Below are positions 59,990 through 64,000 of a stretch of 64,000 nucleotides of DNA, piece by piece. This DNA is from Acanthornis magna (lineage: Eukaryota > Chordata > Aves > Passeriformes > Acanthizidae), in the NCBI GenBank assembly GCA_036785705.1, contig JAWUZG010000297.1, positions 124,001 through 188,000 on the forward strand, read 5' to 3'. The stretch's first letter is position 1. Every line of letters starts with the position of its first letter. The notes beneath the pieces were generated by a model. That model had not been told where the DNA came from. It was given only the letters and a program-made list of their open reading frames with translations, and ran no database searches. Made by a program: the position numbers and the translations under genes.

Positions 59990-60480
59990 CAGCGAGGAAC
60001 GTGGGGGACACGGGGATTTTAGGGGGTCTGAGGGGTCTCACGGTCAAGGAAAGGGGGGCATGGGGGCAGGGAGAGGTGGCATGGGCGGGAAAGGGGGTGC
60101 GGGGGAATTGGTGCAGGATAAGGGGGTGCATGGGGCCACGGTGCTGGAGAAGGGGGTCTCAAGGGGGTCCCAGGTTGAAGGAAATGGGGGTGCAGGGAGT
60201 TGAGAGGAGGGATGGGGGGATCCAAGGGATCCCTGTGCCCAGCAAAGGGAGTTACCCCAGTGTTCAAGAAAGAAGGTCTGGGAGCTGGGAAATGCAGCAG
60301 TGGAGGTCCAGGGTGTCCCAGGGTCAAGAAAAAGGGTCGGGGGATTGGGAGAGGCGGGATGGCCAGGAAAGGGTGTGCAGGGCATATAAGGGGGTGCAGA
60401 GGGGATCTCACTGTAGGGGAAAAAGGGCGCAAGGGGTCCTCGGTTCCCAAAACTCGATATTCAGGGAGGTTCCAGAGTCA
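59990..60480. repeat. G-rich minisatellite (intron of right MHC-like copy)
   Basis: The same family as 56851-58600 in inverted orientation: 'gggtcaagaaaaagggtcgg', 'aagggggtgcagggaggg'-type units. It is only about 0.5 kb, so repeat number differs greatly between the two copies. Confidence 0.88.
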
Positions 60481-60513
60481 GAGGTCGGTAGTGGCTGTGC
60501 CGGGGGCACTCAC

Positions 60514-60606
60514 ATCCTAGGCCGGGAATCCCAATGTTCCGGCTCGGCTCCGGCCCCGCTCGAACGGGTCCCGTGCAGGTATCCAAGAACCACGAACTGG
60601 ATGAGC
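60514..60606 (-). pseudogene. MHC class I-like alpha-1 exon remnant (copy B)
   Basis: The minus strand encodes PGLIQFVVLGYLHGT, after which the frame slips, then AEPEHWDSRP and a GTGAGT donor (60508-60513). It is clearly a diverged duplicate of copy A, about 660 bp away in the same orientation, and shares the intronic sequence after the donor ('gtgagtgcccccggcacagc'). It has an internal frameshift. Confidence 0.65.
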
Positions 60607-60699
60607 CCCGGGCAGAGGAAGAGCGGTACAGAGGGCCCTGGTGCCGGATAAGAGAGTGTGGGGGGGTCCCGGTGCCGGGGCTGCCACTCCGCCCTCAAC

Positions 60700-60737
60700 C
60701 CCCCCAGGAGCGCCCCCAGCCCCAGCGCTGGAGCCAT
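60700..60737 (-). pseudogene. MHC class I-like leader exon (right copy)
   Basis: Minus-strand ATG at 60735-60737 encodes MAPALGLGALLGG, a typical passerine class I leader start. The frame is intact here, unlike the left copy, but the expected donor reads GGGTTGAG where the left copy has GGTGAGG, so normal splicing to alpha-1 looks impaired. Confidence 0.7.
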
Positions 60738-60786
60738 CGCACTGCTCCGCTGCGGCCCCGCCCCCAGAGCAGCCTCCGGCCCCGCG

Positions 60787-60841
60787 ATTGGCGCGGTTAT
60801 TTCCTGCTCGCCAATGGCAGCTTGAGCTTCTCGTGACGTCA
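60787..60841 (-). promoter_or_regulatory. MHC class I-type SXY-like promoter module (right copy)
   Basis: On the minus strand: TGACGTCA (60834-60841), a perfect CRE/X2 palindrome, then ATTGG (60811-60815 as CCAAT on plus), then CCAAT (60787-60791 as ATTGG on plus), with a GC box nearer the ATG. Element order and spacing match the left copy. Confidence 0.72.
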
Positions 60842-60949
60842 CCGGTCACCGGGCAGATCCCGGCGGCGCAGGCCGGGAGACGCGACAGTGCCCGAGCGAG
60901 CGCGGGGGAAAGGGGGAATCCCTGGGAATTCCCGGGATCCCCTCAGGGA

Positions 60950-61850
60950 CTCCCAGAGTGAGCTCTGACACCTCCAGTATGATCCCAGTCACTCCCAATT
61001 TCCCACAGCATTGTCGCAGTTCTCCACCACTGATCCCAGTCGCTCCCATTTTCCCAGTCAACCCCAGTACCGTTACAGACATTCCCAGTATATCCCAGTT
61101 GCCCTCAGCATGTTCGTAGTCATTCCCAGTCACTCTCCGTTGCCCAAGTGAGCTCCTAGTTATCCCCGTATGTCCCAGTCACTTCCAGCATATCCCACTT
61201 GCTTCCAGCATGCACTCAGGCATTCCCAGTTAGTCCCAGTTGCTTCCAGCATGCACTCAGGCATTCCCAGTTAGTCCCAGTTGCTTCCAGCACGATCCCA
61301 GTTGCTCACAGCTGTTCCCACTCATCCTGAGTGTGGTCCCAGTCAGCAGCAGTATGATCCCGGTTGCTCCTAGTATCTCCCAGTTGCCCCCAACATGATC
61401 CCAATTGCCCCCAGCATGTTCCCAGTCAATCCCACTATGATCCTAGTCACCCTCAGTGTGATCCCAGTCTCCCCCAGCATGGGGTCAGCTGTTCTGTTCT
61501 CTTTAGTCCCAGTTGCCCCCGGTATAGTCCCAGTCCTTTCCTGTATCATCTCAGTCCCTCCCAGCATGGTCCCAGTCAGGCCCAGTTGCCCCCAGTGTAG
61601 ATTCAGTAACTCCCCCTTGCTCCCAGTTGCCCCCAGCGTGGTCATGGTTGCTCCCCGTGTGCTTCCAATCACCCCCAGTACGGTTACAGACACTCCCAGT
61701 CTATGCAAGCAGCCCTCAGCATGTTTGCAGTCAATTCCAGTCACTCCCAGTTGCTCCAGCATGGTTCCAGTTGCCCCCACTATGATGCCAGTCACTGCCA
61801 GTATGATGTCAGTGTGATCCCAGTACAGCCCAGTCACTCCCAGTGCTGCC
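60950..61850. repeat. CCCAGT-type degenerate minisatellite
   Basis: About 0.9 kb of 10- and 20-bp phrases such as TCCCAGTCACTCCCAGT, CCAGCATGATCCCAGTTGC and CCCCAGTATG. One longer block (AGTTGCTTCCAGCATGCACT with the following CAGGCATTCCCAGTTAGTCC) is duplicated exactly near 61198-61290. I recognise this as an avian GC-rich minisatellite type. Confidence 0.93.
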
Positions 61851-62400
61851 TTTCTGGAATCCCGACCCCTCTCTGCGTTCACCCCTCCCGGATCTCCAGG
61901 CTCTCCAGAGGAGCCCCAAGGGCTGCAAGTCCCCACCAAGGCCCAGTTTGGATCTGCAGTCCCCAATTTTCCGTGTCCCTCTCCTTTTCCCCGGGCCGGG
62001 TTCCGCCCGCCCCCACCGGCTGGGAGCAGCCGAGAGCCCCGCGCTGCGCATCCCGACCTGCCCCGCCTCCATCCCCGCTCCTCCCGCGAGGTGCGAAGGG
62101 TTTGGGGAACGGCGGAGGAGGGATGGAGGGAGGAGGAGTAGGAGGTGGGATTCGGGAGAAAGAGGAGCCGGAAGAGGGTTGGTGTCCCTCGGAAGACGTG
62201 CGACGAGCGGGTGGAACTGGTTGGTTGTCTTGTTATTTGGGTCTTTTTGAGGGGAGGTTGTTTTTTTATTTTTGTAAGACATGCCGAGCGGTTTGAAGGT
62301 GCTGTGGGTGCGGGAAGTGCTGGCCCGAGTCCCCGATCCCCTCTTCACAGCCCCCCTACCCTGGTCTTCGCCCCTCCCCAGGGCCCCCAGTGCTGCCCCT
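61851..62400. other. GC-rich non-coding segment left of TMCO1 exon 1
   Basis: If TMCO1 were intact this would be its intron 1. I find no TMCO1 exon 2 (it should encode ITWVLVYRTDKY) here or further left. Open frames on both strands are GC-driven. Confidence 0.55.
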
Positions 62401-62474
62401 TCACGCACTCTCTCCCAGCGCTCGGGGGAGCTGCCGGCGGCTCCGCGGACACAGCCGCACCCTGCCCGGCTCGC

Positions 62475-62544
62475 CCTCCGCCAGCAGCGCGGTGCAGACG
62501 GACACAAATACTATGAGGAGGGCGTTGGCGAACATGGTGCTCAT
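62475..62544 (-). CDS. TMCO1: TMCO1 first coding exon (orphan)
   Basis: TMCO1 is a conserved ER multipass membrane protein, part of the ribosome-associated multipass translocon and also described as an ER calcium-load-activated channel. This exon encodes MSTMFANALLIVFV then SVCTALLAEG, identical to the mammalian N-terminus except at a few positions (human MSTMFADTLLIVFISVC). It includes most of the first transmembrane helix. The coding part is 70 nt, leaving one base for the next codon. The expected donor reads GCGAGC where GTGAGC is expected: a rare GC-AG intron, a defect or an error. No later exon is visible to the left, where the minus-strand gene must continue. Confidence 0.88.
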
Positions 62545-62775
62545 GGTGGTGCTGTCACCGCCCCCGACCCGGTGACAGTGCCGCGAACCCGGAAGTGGAT
62601 CGCCACGGCCAAGCGGCCATGCCGCCTTGCCTAGCAACGGCCGGAAGCGACCACTTGCGCTTCCGGCTGCGAGAGAAGCCGCGGGAAGGGCGAAGGGCGG
62701 GGAAGGCGCGGCGGGCGCTGCTCTGATCAGTGGGGTGGGTGCCAGTCGTGGCGGCGGGCGCTGCTCTGATGAAGG
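62545..62775. promoter_or_regulatory. TMCO1: CpG-island promoter of TMCO1, possibly bidirectional
   Basis: Contains ETS-type CCGGAAGTG (62588-62597), further CGGAAG and CTTCCG sites (about 62642 and 62660), and CTAGCAAC (62630-62637), an RFX X-box-like half-site. All are typical of housekeeping promoters. A 19-bp direct repeat (GCGGGCGCTGCTCTGAT) occurs at 62709-62727 and 62752-62770. On the plus strand ATGAAG|GTAGGT looks like an exon end, which would suit a divergent non-coding transcript. Confidence 0.7.
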
Positions 62776-62924
62776 TAGGTGGCTGTCAATGGTGGCGGCG
62801 GGTCCCTCCCGCCCAGCGGGGCTAAGGGAGGGTCCCTGTCACGGCGGCGTGGCGGCGGCAGCTCCCTGGAGTCACGCACATCTGGGCCTGGTGGTACCGC
62901 ACTCGGTGCAGGGCTCGCGGAGAG

Positions 62925-63190
62925 GTTCACAGAACCAATTAGCTTGGAAAAGACCTCCGTGATCATCCCGAGTCCAACCTGTGATCCAACACCACGATAT
63001 CAACCAGACCACTCAGTGACACATCCAGTCTTCACTTAAAGGCCTCCAGGGACGATGACTCAGTCACCTCCCTGGACAGCCCATTCCAGTGTCTAATCAC
63101 CCCTAATGTGAAGAAATTTATCCCAATGTCTGGCCTAAGCCTCCCCTGGTGTGGTTTGACGCTAGAAAGTCTGGGTGTCTGCTCTCCCTG
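62925..63190 (-). mobile_element. CR1 LINE 3' fragment
   Basis: The reverse complement of the CR1 tail starts at the 3' end: 'agcttggaaaagacctccgt', 'gatcatcccgagtccaacc', 'aaggcctccagggacgatga', 'tccctggacagcccattcca' and 'aatgtgaagaaatttatccc'. It belongs to a different CR1 subfamily from the copy at 2264. Confidence 0.93.
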
Positions 63191-63339
63191 CACCTTGCTG
63201 GGATGTGGTGCCTGAATCTGCTTGCCAGGGGAGGTGCACAAGACGTTTGCTTTCTTCAACATACCCCTCGCAAAAAGGTTGTCTTGGAGAAACCTTCCTG
63301 GTTTCTAAAACTCTGTCCTGGATTCATTTGCCAGTGGTG
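63191..63339. other. Spacer between two opposed CR1 copies
   Basis: Unrecognised 150 bp. It may include more of either CR1. Confidence 0.4.
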
Positions 63340-63480
63340 TGAATGGGAGTGTTCAGGACCAACTTGGACAGGTTTCAGAGCAACTGGTCTAGTGGAAGGT
63401 GTCCCTGCCCATGGCAGGGGGGGTGGAACTAGATGTGCTTTAATGTCCCTTTCAACCCAAACCTATTCTGTGATTCTATC
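63340..63480 (+). mobile_element. CR1 LINE 3' end, opposite orientation
   Basis: Plus-strand CR1 tail: 'gttcaggaccaacttggaca', 'gcaactggtctagtggaagg', 'tgtccctgcccatggcaggg' and the terminal 'aacctattctgtgattctat'. About 140 bp, strongly 5'-truncated. It has the complete 3' octamer end. Confidence 0.95.
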
Positions 63481-64000
63481 AATATCCTGTTAGTGCATCC
63501 CACTAGGAGGCATTTTCTGGAATCAAATATTTAGAAATATTGTTGCCTGCCCTTTACCAGAGGCTGTTAATGTCCCACACGCTCCTTGTACAGCTAGCAG
63601 TGGAGTACATCATTCTGTGATTCACAGGAAATTAAATTTCCCATTGCTTGTGTGTGTAAAATATTCACACACAAGGAGGGGATGAGACTAAGAAGTGCAT
63701 TAATGAGGACAGTGCAATAATAGCAAGGGTTTGGCAGAGAGACTAATTGACTTTTATTGAGCCTCCAGTGGCTACACCTGTAGCAGCAGAACTAAACCAA
63801 ATCCACCCATGGTAATGGGGTGAGGAGACCTGGAAAGCAGAAATACAGAAAAGGAAACAGGGCAGGCAGGGAAGGGCAGGTTTGTGCCTGTCCTTATGTA
63901 ACAGAGGAGTTTGCTGTCAGTGACAGTGATGCACTGTGGGATTACATGGGCAGAGATGAGTGAAAAACAGGGAGAGGAAAAAACCTCTCGCCCTTAAATT
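63481..64000. other. Right-hand flank, unassigned
   Basis: Holds a perfect short inverted repeat (63647-63675). A minus-strand AATAAA (TTTATT near 63753) follows 230 bp of unique sequence; it could be the polyadenylation signal of a minus-strand gene starting beyond the window. No coding sequence recognised. Confidence 0.4.

Larger units (their letters stand above)
60648..60942 (-). repeat. Inverted repeat, right arm (MHC class I-like promoter plus leader)
   Basis: Reverse complement of 56553-56850. The arm includes the promoter motifs and leader exon listed separately. The two leader exons point toward each other, with 3.8 kb between arms. Confidence 0.93.

Noticed and set aside
60001..62507. 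Frames of 100-232 codons in the right-hand minisatellites and left of TMCO1
   Set aside because: Repeat-driven or GC-driven; no recognised domains and no splice structure.

Overview
The window reads as avian nuclear DNA, most likely from a songbird. CR1 LINE fragments appear throughout, with the typical avian CR1 3' terminus (ATTCTATG-type octamers). Several LTRs belong to endogenous retrovirus families common in passerines, and the MHC class I-like leader resembles passerine class I leaders. There is no bacterial-type gene organisation. Nearly all open reading frames are chance frames in repeats or introns.

Region 1 (1-37.6 kb) is AT-rich and I find no gene in it. It holds a TTCC microsatellite, several minus-strand CR1 fragments, simple repeats, and one complete solo LTR (29661-31049) with a perfect 6-bp target-site duplication. 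In human, the 3' side of FBXO15 is also a gene desert, so this side looks collinear.

Region 2 (37.7-52.9 kb, minus strand) is FBXO15, the F-box substrate receptor of an SCF ubiquitin ligase. I reconstructed nine exons whose splice phases all fit together, from a CpG-island first exon at 52.9 kb to an exon at 37.7 kb. The final exon was not found. Exon 6 has an in-frame TGA where mammals have Trp, so this copy is broken, is rescued by an alternative acceptor, or contains a base error. Introns hold a CR1 fragment, two ERV LTRs and an A-rich tract.

Region 3 (53.1-61.9 kb) is a GC-rich repeat mosaic placed where TIMM21 would be expected beside FBXO15. It contains an LTR-like block in FBXO15 sense orientation, a CR1 that keeps its 5' half (ORF1 and part of ORF2) but not its 3' half, and a G-rich tract. 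It also contains two inverted, convergent copies of an MHC class I-like promoter plus leader exon, joined to minisatellite introns and alpha-1 exon remnants. A CCCAGT minisatellite follows.

Region 4 (62.4-64 kb) holds a CpG-rich promoter and only the first coding exon of TMCO1 (minus strand). No other TMCO1 exon is visible to the left, where the gene should continue. Two opposed CR1 3' ends follow.

FBXO15 and TMCO1 lie on different chromosomes in human (18q22 and 1q24). Their juxtaposition across a repeat mosaic, together with the stop codon, the orphan exon and degraded MHC pieces, makes 53-62.6 kb the part most worth checking. It could be a real rearrangement, a duplicated or germline-restricted segment, or an assembly join.
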